From the NCBI GenBank assembly GCA_027625095.1, contig JAQBXN010000004.1, forward strand, positions 86,785-150,784: DNA of 64,000 nucleotides, given 5' to 3'. The stretch is from Planctomycetota bacterium (GTDB lineage: Bacteria > Planctomycetota > PUPC01 > JACPCR01). Positions 17,941 through 26,416 of the stretch are shown one piece after another. The notes under the pieces were generated by a model. It saw only the letters and a list, made by a program, of their open reading frames with translations. It was not told where the DNA came from and did not search any database. The position numbers and the translations under genes were made by a program. The first letter of the stretch is position 1. Each line of letters starts with the position of its first letter.

Positions 17941-18549
17941 TCATTTCCCTTCGTTTTCTTTCCACCATGCCTGCCACTTCTCGATGACCTCTTTCCGCTC
18001 ATCTGCTGATTCATCGAGCCCGATAATTCCAAAATACTGGCGCGTGATTTTCCCCAGCGCGCGATTGGAGTCGGCCGCCAGGTCAGTGTTTGGCCCTGCG
18101 AGCACCTCAAGCAGTGCAGGTATTGCGGATGTGTCCCCGATATCGCCCAGCGTCTGGATCGATGTTTGTGTTACGAAGGGATGAGAACTGCGTACCCCCT
18201 CGATCAGAGCTGGGACTGCAGGGCGGCCAATCTTACAAAGCTCCTGCCGGGCCTTAAACCGATCGGTCCGATTGCCCCGAAGGCTCTTTACAAGTTCCTG
18301 CACCTGCGCCTTCACCTTAATAAGGTCGCTGCCCTGTGCTTTGGCACGCAGCACGTCGTTTTCATTTTCTAGAGATTTTATCTTTTCTTTCAGCCGGGCT
18401 ACTTCGTTTTCAAGCTCCTGTATTATTGCTGGCGCTTGTGCTGCATCCTCAGCAGACAGGCCGGGCTGGAAAAGTAATGCGGCGACCAGCAGGACCGGAT
18501 TTATTCCGGCCAGGATTTTTGTGGGACGATTCCTGAAGGTATCTTGCAT
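17941..18549 (-). CDS. Exported HEAT-repeat protein with coiled coil
   Basis: This is a 202-residue protein with a signal peptide (about residues 1-33, ending near LSAED). A short leucine-zipper-like coiled coil follows (ELENEVARLKEKIKSLENE, about 45-63), then HEAT-type helical repeats (RPAVPALIEGVRSS and SAIPALLEVLAG). Such proteins act as scaffolds; no catalytic site is visible. It is convergent with the large glycosidase-like gene and divergent from the next exported protein. No specific function can be given. Confidence 0.8.
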   Translation of the reverse strand: MQDTFRNRPTKILAGINPVLLVAALLFQPGLSAEDAAQAPAIIQELENEVARLKEKIKSLENENDVLRAKAQGSDLIKVKAQVQELVKSLRGNRTDRFKARQELCKIGRPAVPALIEGVRSSHPFVTQTSIQTLGDIGDTSAIPALLEVLAGPNTDLAADSNRALGKITRQYFGIIGLDESADERKEVIEKWQAWWKENEGK

Positions 18550-18721
18550 GGCTGGTGGTATAAACGAAAAGGAAATGACCTGTCAAACACATCGGATCAT
18601 CTTAGGTTGGGCACACACCCTGTCAACAGTCTACTGTTCCTTGCGGGCGACTGATTACTGCATAGGCTTCCGGGTCATTACGACTTCCGATTTCAACATC
18701 TTATTCAGTGAATTCGCCTTC

Positions 18722-19405
18722 ATGATCAAAGCTCAATTAGCAATCATCCTCGTATCGGGACTTCTGCCTCTATCAGCCGAGGAGACAATTCCAGATTTGC
18801 AATCGACCCGGCAGAAGCTCCAAGAGGGTTCTTCTGGATATGTTCCGATGTCTGGCAGCTCCAACAAGTCCGACCTGCGAGTTCTTATCCGGACCAGCAA
18901 AGCCGTTTACAGCAATGCTGAACCGGTGCTCGTGGACTTTCGGCTTATGAACGCGGGTTCTAAACCGGAGGCGGTCTACAACGAGCTTGGCAGGGAAGGA
19001 TGGCTCGTTCTCTTCGCTCTGATAGACAGAAAGACAGGAAGGGAAGAATGGCGCTCTGATATGGCAAAGGTGGCCACTCGCCGCAAGAGCGATTCGGTTT
19101 ATGCAGTGCTCTTGCCGGAATCAACGGTAGGTCATTTCTACACTCTCCGGCCAACGACCCCCTTCCCACCGGGCGATTACTACCTCCAGGCAGGTTACAC
19201 AAACAGTTACGAAACCTGTTTGGCCAGCCTTCATTTTTCAGACCAGGACATCGCCAGCCTCGGCCAGAAGGCCTACGTCCGTTTGTGGACTGGCCAGGCC
19301 GTCAGCAAGCTCGTGCCCGTTACAATCACCGGACAAAAAATGATGCCCGGGCAGAAGAAGGAAACGAAGAAGAAAAAGAGTTCCTCCAACAGCAAAGGCA
19401 GGTAA
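18722..19405 (+). CDS. Exported protein of unknown function, Lys-rich tail
   Basis: This is 227 residues from the ATG at 18722. That start is chosen because it gives a clean signal peptide (IKAQLAIILVSGLLPLSAEE), whereas the longer open frame overlaps the divergent HEAT gene. The mature part looks like an all-beta domain (LRVLIRTSKAVYSNAEPVLVDFRL, then FPPGDYYLQAGYTN), similar in style to intracellular protease inhibitor or Ig-like folds. The last 20 residues are Lys/Ser-rich. I do not recognise the family. It is convergent with the CE15 esterase gene. Confidence 0.72.
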   Translation: MIKAQLAIILVSGLLPLSAEETIPDLQSTRQKLQEGSSGYVPMSGSSNKSDLRVLIRTSKAVYSNAEPVLVDFRLMNAGSKPEAVYNELGREGWLVLFALIDRKTGREEWRSDMAKVATRRKSDSVYAVLLPESTVGHFYTLRPTTPFPPGDYYLQAGYTNSYETCLASLHFSDQDIASLGQKAYVRLWTGQAVSKLVPVTITGQKMMPGQKKETKKKKSSSNSKGR

Positions 19406-19476
19406 CGTGAGATGAGTGTCTGTGGAGGAGCCCTCTGGTCAGGTACAAAGCAACGGTCGCTCTGAGACTTCATGCC

Positions 19477-20745
19477 CTACCGCATGTAACTGTCGGCAAA
19501 ATCCAGGAATCTATCCCAGTCGTAAGCAGTCACGTCATGCACACCAGATCGGATGTGATAACTGATAGTGCTGATGACCGGCTTATTCTCCTCCGGCATC
19601 TCTTCGGCGGGCATCCCGTCTTTGCCAAACAGCTTGTAGACCGGGGAAGCGTGAAAGGCGGATAAAAACTCGCCCCGTGGATCTGCCCATCGATCCTCGA
19701 TTGCGCTCGCCACATAGACCGGCCTCGGGGCCATCAGGGCGATGAGCATGTGCTGGTCGAGTGGGAGTGCTGCTTCGTTGTCACTGTATTTCTTGAAATT
19801 TCCGTTGAACCAATGCGGGAACGAACTATTGATGCGGCCCACGGTCTCTCCGACCTGCCGTTTGGATAACGCCGCGCCACCACATCCCGAGTTGTTAGAA
19901 ATCACCAGCGCAAACCGCTCGTCCGTTGCGCCGGCCCAGAGTGAAGTCTTTCCTAGACGTGAATGTCCCATCACTGCCACTTTTTTGCCGTCGACCTCGG
20001 CCTCATTCTCAAGGTAATCCAACCCTCGGCTTAGCCCCCAGGCCCAGGCGCCAACGGTACCCCATTCGTCAGAGGCCGGGCTGGTTTGACCTTCCTTATA
20101 GAAAAGGGGGTGCACGCCATTTTTGAACCCATCGTGAAAATCAGGATCGATATCACCGCAGTAGATCGTTGCGAGCGCATAGCCGCGTGATATCAACTTC
20201 TCCACCTGCCATCGACTGGCCTGAGAGCCCCTCGATCTTTCGCTGGGTTGGTTGTTCTCGTAGCCGATCTGCTTGTCGTTGGGTACCCACGATTCCGTAA
20301 TCGAAATCTCTGGATCTTTGTGAATAGTGTGGTTGCCGCGGAAGTTCAGTCCAATGAAGGCAGGCGCGGGGCCTTTAGCGTCTTTGGGGATGTAAATCAA
20401 CATCCGCATCTTTGCGTGTTTCTCCCTGCCCAGGAAAAAGACGTCAATTTCTTTGCGGATTGCCTTTCCATCGAGAGCGGAACGATTCTCAGAAACCACA
20501 TCAAACTCCTGGCCGGCCGGTTTGCCGGGGCCGCGGCCATAAACGTGATCCTGAAAGAGTTTCAGAATTTCAGGCCGGCGCTTGACCAGCCACGCATCGG
20601 CGTCAGCAACCTTTGAACCATCGGCCATCACAAGCGGGTCAGTCAATGTGTAAACCGGCACTTTCGATTCATCGTAATTGGCGGCATCCGCATCCATGGC
20701 TATGGCTCCGATGAGAATAGAAATATGAGCGAGTATCGATGTCAT
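19477..20745 (-). CDS. Glucuronoyl esterase-like protein (CE15 family)
   Basis: This is an exported alpha/beta hydrolase of 422 residues that should cleave ester links between 4-O-methyl-glucuronic acid and lignin alcohols or similar uronate esters. Residues 1-21 form a signal peptide. The nucleophile elbow is G260-H-S262-R-L-G-K, followed by FALVISNNSGCGGAALSKR, the hallmark of bacterial CE15. His403 in SGVHDVTAYDW is the catalytic His. Glu350 in AIEDRWADP is a candidate acid. The gene stands alone between an exported protein and a divergent promoter region. It points to processing of uronic-acid-containing plant or algal polysaccharide. Confidence 0.9.
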   Translation of the reverse strand: MTSILAHISILIGAIAMDADAANYDESKVPVYTLTDPLVMADGSKVADADAWLVKRRPEILKLFQDHVYGRGPGKPAGQEFDVVSENRSALDGKAIRKEIDVFFLGREKHAKMRMLIYIPKDAKGPAPAFIGLNFRGNHTIHKDPEISITESWVPNDKQIGYENNQPSERSRGSQASRWQVEKLISRGYALATIYCGDIDPDFHDGFKNGVHPLFYKEGQTSPASDEWGTVGAWAWGLSRGLDYLENEAEVDGKKVAVMGHSRLGKTSLWAGATDERFALVISNNSGCGGAALSKRQVGETVGRINSSFPHWFNGNFKKYSDNEAALPLDQHMLIALMAPRPVYVASAIEDRWADPRGEFLSAFHASPVYKLFGKDGMPAEEMPEENKPVISTISYHIRSGVHDVTAYDWDRFLDFADSYMR

Positions 20746-20942
20746 TGGTACTGCAAGCGACGTTAGGACTCATACCGTTAAGGATCGCAGAGAATTGGAA
20801 AGAAAACATTCTGAGGACATAGGGTTGACCGTCAACGGGGTTTCCATCTCAATTAGCCGTTGTTGCCCCATCTTGATTTCATATACTTGCGGCCTCCAAA
20901 TGAGTTGGAGAAGGATCGGGGCTGTGTGGCAATTGAGTAGAA

Positions 20943-22949
20943 ATGTTTAGTCGAACAGAACGCCTCTATTTGTTGTATGCGGAGACTCAAGGGTTTATCA
21001 GCCCTGAGCAGGCATCGAGTGCAGAAGCGGCATTACGCTCTGCACGCGAGTCAGGACAGGAATTCCCCCCTTGGGAACTCCTCAGGGAATGGCAATACTT
21101 GAGCCCGGAACAAACGACTGCTCTCTACAATGCCGTTGAACGAGCGGTAGACAAGTGTGAGAGGCATCCGTTGGTTGTCTCCGGCTCACCTACAGCAGAG
21201 ACCACTCAATATCCAGCGGTGGGAGAACCTTTCGACGTCCCGGCCGAGCCTCACCCGGAAACGCTGGCTGTTCCTTCATTGCCACCGACACCGGCAGAAG
21301 GGACTCCCGCCATTCTGACGACCGAACTGGAGGAGCCGCCAGAACCAGACACCGTGTCGCCAATTTTCCACGACACCCCGACGCCCCTCTTTCACTACGT
21401 GACCCCTCCAGCAATCAAACCGGAGGTGAACCAACCGCTCGATATACCAGCTCTTACTCCCAGCCCTGATGGCAAACAAAAGTCGACAGAACCGGAGACG
21501 AAACCTTCGCTGACAATTCCAAGTCTCGTGCCTCAAGAAGAGAAGCAAGAAGAATCAGATCCAAGACCAGACCCGGGACAGAAAAAGAAAACAAAAGTAA
21601 GGATAAAGAACAAGACCAATACAAAGGTCAGAAAGAGGGGAGGGGCGAAACCGAATAGCGTCGCAAGCACGGTGGACAAAACAGTTCCCACACCAGCCGC
21701 CCTGGAAGAGCCCCCTGCCACCCCCGAACAAATCCCAACAGTAGAAACGGCACCGGCAACAGACGATTCCACAGCAGGGAAGATAAAGGCGGAGGAGGCA
21801 GAGGGCGAAGAGTTCACTAAAGCCGAGGATACAGAGTCGTCCGAGACCAGAGAAACATCGGCGGCACCTGCGACCACTGAACCAGGAGCAACTCTGGCCG
21901 GCTCCCCGGACAAAATGGCTGACACCAAATCAGGTGAAAAACAGTCCAAAACCTCGAAGCCAGAAACAAAGATCACTGTACGAAGCCGTACCCGTGCCGC
22001 GGAAGCCCGGTCCAAAGGGATTTCTACCGCCGTTGCTGCAGCGATAGCCGCCATCGTGGTTCTTGGAGGAGGGGCATACTTCGTTGTAATGAACTCCAAT
22101 GAAGTAAAACTGCAGCGATTGAAGATGGCGAAGGCGATAAATCCCCCGAAAAGAATGGCCGAGAAAGAAGGGATAGATGCCATTTTCGGCGCTAAGAAGA
22201 CCCGTGCTCCTATTGGCGGCCAAGCTGAGGTGACTACTGTACAAACGGCTGCTACAAACAATGGCAATAACAAGCAGGAAGCGACAAAAGCGGTGGATAA
22301 TAAACAGCAGACTGCAGTAGCTGCGGCGACTGAACAGCAGGTTCAGGCGAATCAGCAGAGACAACAACAGCCCAATCAGGCTGGGGATTCGACAAAGCCG
22401 GCACAACAGCCCCCCGCCGAAAACGCCGCACAACTGATCAAAGAAATGAACGATTTGGCAGACTTCCTGGGGCAGGAGGACAGTATCTGGCTGGGCAATG
22501 AGACCTTCAAAGGCAAGCACGATGGCGAAAAGAACATCTTTAACATTTACACCGGTTCGCCAGTGCCAGAGGACGGGAGGATCAAAGTTGCCGGAATCTT
22601 TACAAACGCACCCGAGGGAACCGTCGGTTCTTTATTTCTACTGAGAAAACAAGGGGACAAACTCAAGGTTATAGAGCACGAGAAATTCTTCTCTGATCAA
22701 AAATTCAAGGATTACGTGACAGTGAAAGGGCTGAATTGGATAGTGAAAAAGGGTGACCTTCTCGCGCACTGGGGAATTGCCCCCGCCCGGAAGGAAGCGG
22801 ATACCGCCGATGAATGTTATGTGCTCGAAAAAGAGCCAGCGAAGGATGAAGAGATCAGCTTGGCCGGCAACAAAAAATTGCCGAGGCGCCTCTATGCAAT
22901 GCGAGCGGAATTTGTAGTTCCTGAAAAAAAGGAACAAGAAAAGAATTAG
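20943..22949 (+). CDS. Single-pass membrane protein with low-complexity linker, unknown function
   Basis: This is a 668-residue protein. Residues 1-80 form a small helical domain with two related 'ISPEQAS' and 'LSPEQTT' turns, like the N-terminal modules of some kinases or T2SS ATPases; the kinase itself is absent. Residues about 85-360 are Pro/Glu/Thr/Lys-rich and of low complexity. One membrane segment lies at about 363-385 (AAIAAIVVLGGGAYFVVM). A Gln/Asn/Ala-rich linker follows (about 430-490), then a folded C-terminal domain (about 500-660) that should lie outside the membrane. I do not recognise the family. It may link a cytoplasmic partner to an envelope domain. Confidence 0.75.
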   Translation: MFSRTERLYLLYAETQGFISPEQASSAEAALRSARESGQEFPPWELLREWQYLSPEQTTALYNAVERAVDKCERHPLVVSGSPTAETTQYPAVGEPFDVPAEPHPETLAVPSLPPTPAEGTPAILTTELEEPPEPDTVSPIFHDTPTPLFHYVTPPAIKPEVNQPLDIPALTPSPDGKQKSTEPETKPSLTIPSLVPQEEKQEESDPRPDPGQKKKTKVRIKNKTNTKVRKRGGAKPNSVASTVDKTVPTPAALEEPPATPEQIPTVETAPATDDSTAGKIKAEEAEGEEFTKAEDTESSETRETSAAPATTEPGATLAGSPDKMADTKSGEKQSKTSKPETKITVRSRTRAAEARSKGISTAVAAAIAAIVVLGGGAYFVVMNSNEVKLQRLKMAKAINPPKRMAEKEGIDAIFGAKKTRAPIGGQAEVTTVQTAATNNGNNKQEATKAVDNKQQTAVAAATEQQVQANQQRQQQPNQAGDSTKPAQQPPAENAAQLIKEMNDLADFLGQEDSIWLGNETFKGKHDGEKNIFNIYTGSPVPEDGRIKVAGIFTNAPEGTVGSLFLLRKQGDKLKVIEHEKFFSDQKFKDYVTVKGLNWIVKKGDLLAHWGIAPARKEADTADECYVLEKEPAKDEEISLAGNKKLPRRLYAMRAEFVVPEKKEQEKN

Positions 22950-22961
22950 TGGTTCGCGGGC

Positions 22962-25013
22962 CTATCTCAATTGATTCAATAGCTCGGTTGAGCTTTCATC
23001 ATCAGGACTCTCCTTGATCGCAATACTCAGCGCTCTTTTCGCTTTATCTCTGGCGCCCGCCCGATAATACAAGTAGCCCAGCCGGGCATGCAGCTCGCCC
23101 CAACGACCCTTTATTGCATACAGTTTTTCGAGAGTTCGTGTATCCCAATACACGGCCTTTTCAAGGTAAGGCAATGCGCGCAGTTCCTGTCCCGTTGCCA
23201 GGTAATGCTCTGCGAAATTTACGAAGGCCGGCGTGTAAACATCACGTCCTGCGAGGTCGCCTGCGTTGTGCCAGCGATCAGGTTGCGCAAGTTTGTACGC
23301 CTCTTCGGCGAGCGCCGGTCTGTTCATGTTCTCGAACAGGCGTCCGAGGCGGGTAAGCCTGCGGCTGAACGACCAGAGATTTCCAGAAACAGGTTTCTCA
23401 TCTCTCCATGCGTGCATCAACTCTTGTCTGGAATGTCCTCTGCCGAAGAGTACGCCTACTTCATCATAAGCAAGAACGTGCCATTCTTTATTACGGGCCA
23501 GTTCTCTCAGCAGCGGAGCATTAGACGAATCGGTATGTTTCAGCAGGGCATACTGCATGTCGTATTCCTCCACCAGTTCGAAGAACTTTGCCGGATATCC
23601 TCGGCTTCTCGAATACCGACGGATCACGTCGCCGTAGACAAGAATTCGGTTATCGACAAAGACCTGCCATCCGGGGGACAGCTTCCAAATCAGATATCCG
23701 CCAAAATCAAAGTCATTAAATAACCTGGAAGGCTTCGGCAGTTTGGACATCTCTTCAACGGTGCCCTCTGGAAAAAGCCCGGATTGAACGCCCAACCCGA
23801 ACTCAAAATCCCCACGTTCACGCCGGTAGAACTTACCGCTGCAGATATCGATGATTAACACGATGGCCAGCAGGCCGACCGCAATTTGCGCCAAGTGCCG
23901 ATAATGATCTTTAAAGAGGGCTCGAAGTTGTATCTGTAAGCCCTGCTTTCGATGGCCCTCTTCTTCTAAAGATTTCGAATCGCACCCGGTAGATACGCGA
24001 CCTTCCATCCATGTGCCAAAATTCCTTGCAGCAATCGGGATTGCCACCAGAGCGAATAAAACCGCATTCCGCATCGCCGAGTGGAACAGATGAAAAAAAG
24101 CCACATATAGGACGATGTCGCTGATACGAAGCTTTCTTCGGTTAAAGACGAACGTCAGCGCGGTAATGATGGAAAACGCCCAATAACAGAAACTGGTAAT
24201 CGGGTGAACGGCCATCTCTGTTCCAAATGGCGGCCAAAGTTCTGTGAGGAGAAGAAAGGCAGGATCTTCAGCAGAATTCATCCAGAAATATTGGCCCCAA
24301 CAGTATTTCACTCCATCGACGCCGTAAGGAGTCAAAAATGAGATAAGGAAACAACCAGCCGCGGCACCTGAAAAATGAAACTGTCTGCCAGGTCTGTGTT
24401 CGAGACCCCTCCAAGAATTGGGCTGCCACCCGTAAATACGCCAGAACTCCGATCCTGCGTAGATCAGGAGCAACACAATGCCAACCACCGAAACTCCATG
24501 AAAATTTGCCCAGACAAGATGCAGTGGCAGTAACGACCACAGCCAGTGTTTCCTGCCGATCAGGTCCTGCTCCAGAATGAAGATGTAAGCCGTCAGGAAA
24601 ACATATGAAGCCGCAGTAGGTCGAATGTGAAACCTGAGTTGGCTGATAATTACCCCAAGAAGACATACGAATACAAGGAACGAACCGCGATAGGTTCGCG
24701 GAACGGTCAGGCATGCGATTCCAAATGCAGAAAGAATCAGAAGCGACTTCAGAATAATGAGGCCATCCAGCCCAACCCACTGGAAGGCCAGATACTGAAC
24801 CGTCTGGAATCCCCACCAGACGTTGATCCAGGGCGCGCCCTCGATAGCGAAACTGAAAACATCAACCTTCGGGATCGCCCCGTTCTCGACTATCCACCTG
24901 CCGCTTGCCAAGTGCCACCAGACGTCAAGAGAAGCTACTTTTCGTATGCTGAATGCAAGTACAACGAGCCCAAGGAGAAGAAACTGCATGAAAGATAGTA
25001 CAGCTAAAAACAA
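22962..25013 (-). CDS. GT-C-like integral membrane protein with C-terminal TPRs
   Basis: This is 683 residues. About 10 membrane segments fill the first 400 residues. The first loop has LDVWWHLASGRWIVENGAIP, a D-W-W-H pattern common in polyprenol-dependent glycosyltransferase-like proteins of the GT-C fold. Residues about 420-530 form a soluble loop, and the end (about 580-683) has TPR-like helices (ARLGYLYYRAGARDKAKRAL). It probably acts in the membrane on lipid-linked sugars, but substrate and reaction are not known. The start at 25013 is tentative; Met8 is an alternative. An SGNH hydrolase gene lies just upstream on the same strand. Confidence 0.8.
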   Translation of the reverse strand: MFLAVLSFMQFLLLGLVVLAFSIRKVASLDVWWHLASGRWIVENGAIPKVDVFSFAIEGAPWINVWWGFQTVQYLAFQWVGLDGLIILKSLLILSAFGIACLTVPRTYRGSFLVFVCLLGVIISQLRFHIRPTAASYVFLTAYIFILEQDLIGRKHWLWSLLPLHLVWANFHGVSVVGIVLLLIYAGSEFWRIYGWQPNSWRGLEHRPGRQFHFSGAAAGCFLISFLTPYGVDGVKYCWGQYFWMNSAEDPAFLLLTELWPPFGTEMAVHPITSFCYWAFSIITALTFVFNRRKLRISDIVLYVAFFHLFHSAMRNAVLFALVAIPIAARNFGTWMEGRVSTGCDSKSLEEEGHRKQGLQIQLRALFKDHYRHLAQIAVGLLAIVLIIDICSGKFYRRERGDFEFGLGVQSGLFPEGTVEEMSKLPKPSRLFNDFDFGGYLIWKLSPGWQVFVDNRILVYGDVIRRYSRSRGYPAKFFELVEEYDMQYALLKHTDSSNAPLLRELARNKEWHVLAYDEVGVLFGRGHSRQELMHAWRDEKPVSGNLWSFSRRLTRLGRLFENMNRPALAEEAYKLAQPDRWHNAGDLAGRDVYTPAFVNFAEHYLATGQELRALPYLEKAVYWDTRTLEKLYAIKGRWGELHARLGYLYYRAGARDKAKRALSIAIKESPDDESSTELLNQLR

Positions 25014-25053
25014 TTGCCTGGGCTAATCAGTTGAATAAGAGTCTTGCACACAC

Positions 25054-26382
25054 CTAAAACCTAAAATGCCGAAGAACTTGCTCCGCAGTGCATTTGGCCA
25101 CGAGGGTCGCTCCTGCCTCCGTAAAATGCACCGGATCGTAAAAGTATTCCTCATCGTGGGGGATAGAGTTACTCAGGTCATAGCACGGAATGTCGAGCTC
25201 GGCGCAACACTTAACCAGCGACTGATTAAAAAGACTTAACATCCTCCAATACGTGGCTGCCGATATCTTCAGGCCACCTTGACGGATAAAGAAGGTTTGG
25301 CCAACAATGTTTTCCCAGCGCTCGGAATCATCAAATAACATCGGCTGAGTCATAAACAGTATCTGGCATCCTAGTTCTCTGCCGTTCTTAATAAGTGTTC
25401 CAATGTTAGTCTTAAATTTTTCAAGGGAAGGAAGCATCTGCCGCAGATCTTCTGGCAATGGTGTGAACTCTTCTGGGGTCGCTACAGTGTGATTTCCATT
25501 CGAGTGGAACACTCCACCCACTGCAACCTCATCAAAAATTACCTGTTTCCACTGACGTGCGAGGTGGAAAGTACGAAGTCTATCCCAAGGATGCTCCCAC
25601 TTTTGTGGCGTAACTCTCATATTGTCGTAATAGCCACTCTTTGCCTTTTCATCCAGAGACAGCGCCAGGTCATTGATACCCACAAGGAATATTAATGCGC
25701 TTGGTCTTACTTTCTTAACAATCGCATCCATCACCGTTAAGTGGCCCCGTGTGGAGTGGCCATCAAATCCGGCGTTGCCCACCCACAGCGATTTACGTTC
25801 AGTCTTCAGATGTTCCTGGAGCAGATGAGGCCAAGTCTTCTTGTCGTCAAGGTATAAACAATGGGTGGTGCTTCCACCGATCGTCAAGATAGTAAATGTT
25901 TGAGCCCAGTTCAGGGGAATCGGGTCTCCCCGCAGGCCCCATTCATTTGTTGAATGACGTGAATACGATGAAATGCCGCGGAGTGGAATTTTCCCTCGGA
26001 CCTCCCGGACATTCGGGATCGTCGGAAGAAGCGGAAGGAACATTGGCGTCGGTGACAGTTTTCTGACGGTCAATTCCAGAAAGGCGAAACTCAAGAGGAT
26101 TGAGCACAGCAGAATTGACATTCTCAACAGATTCCTCCTCCTAAAGATGCCTCGCTTCACCCAGCAGATGGACGCAAGCAGGTAGATGCAGAGGGCATAA
26201 ATAACCCCCTTGTTGTCTAGAATATAAGGATGAAGGAATTGAGGACTTACGTAAGGACGAAGGAGCATGAACAGGATTAAGAATATTCCTCCGCCGCCTA
26301 TCCATAGGAAGATCTTTCGAGTTTTCGAGAGCTCACAAATATTCACGTTAGCTTGTTTACAAAGCTCGTCCTGGTAGCTCAT
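25054..26382 (-). CDS. Membrane-bound SGNH/GDSL hydrolase
   Basis: This is 442 residues from the ATG at 26382. The longer frame would overlap the upstream gene by about 100 bp, so the inner start is preferred. Three hydrophobic segments lie in the first about 105 residues. The hydrolase domain carries block I as TIGGSTTH (Ser near residue 171), a GIND block III, and block V as YDPVHF (Asp-x-x-His). Such membrane SGNH proteins often add or remove acyl groups on surface glycans. The neighbouring GT-C-like gene fits a role in modifying an exported polysaccharide, which is an inference. No strong Shine-Dalgarno is seen. Confidence 0.85.
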   Translation of the reverse strand: MSYQDELCKQANVNICELSKTRKIFLWIGGGGIFLILFMLLRPYVSPQFLHPYILDNKGVIYALCIYLLASICWVKRGIFRRRNLLRMSILLCSILLSFAFLELTVRKLSPTPMFLPLLPTIPNVREVRGKIPLRGISSYSRHSTNEWGLRGDPIPLNWAQTFTILTIGGSTTHCLYLDDKKTWPHLLQEHLKTERKSLWVGNAGFDGHSTRGHLTVMDAIVKKVRPSALIFLVGINDLALSLDEKAKSGYYDNMRVTPQKWEHPWDRLRTFHLARQWKQVIFDEVAVGGVFHSNGNHTVATPEEFTPLPEDLRQMLPSLEKFKTNIGTLIKNGRELGCQILFMTQPMLFDDSERWENIVGQTFFIRQGGLKISAATYWRMLSLFNQSLVKCCAELDIPCYDLSNSIPHDEEYFYDPVHFTEAGATLVAKCTAEQVLRHFRF

Positions 26383-26416
26383 AATTGTGCTGCTGGACAC
26401 AATTTTCCGGTAAGAA

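Noticed and set aside
22950..25030. Long frames antisense to the membrane protein gene
   Set aside because: They are shadows of the real minus-strand gene; they lack domains and start sites.
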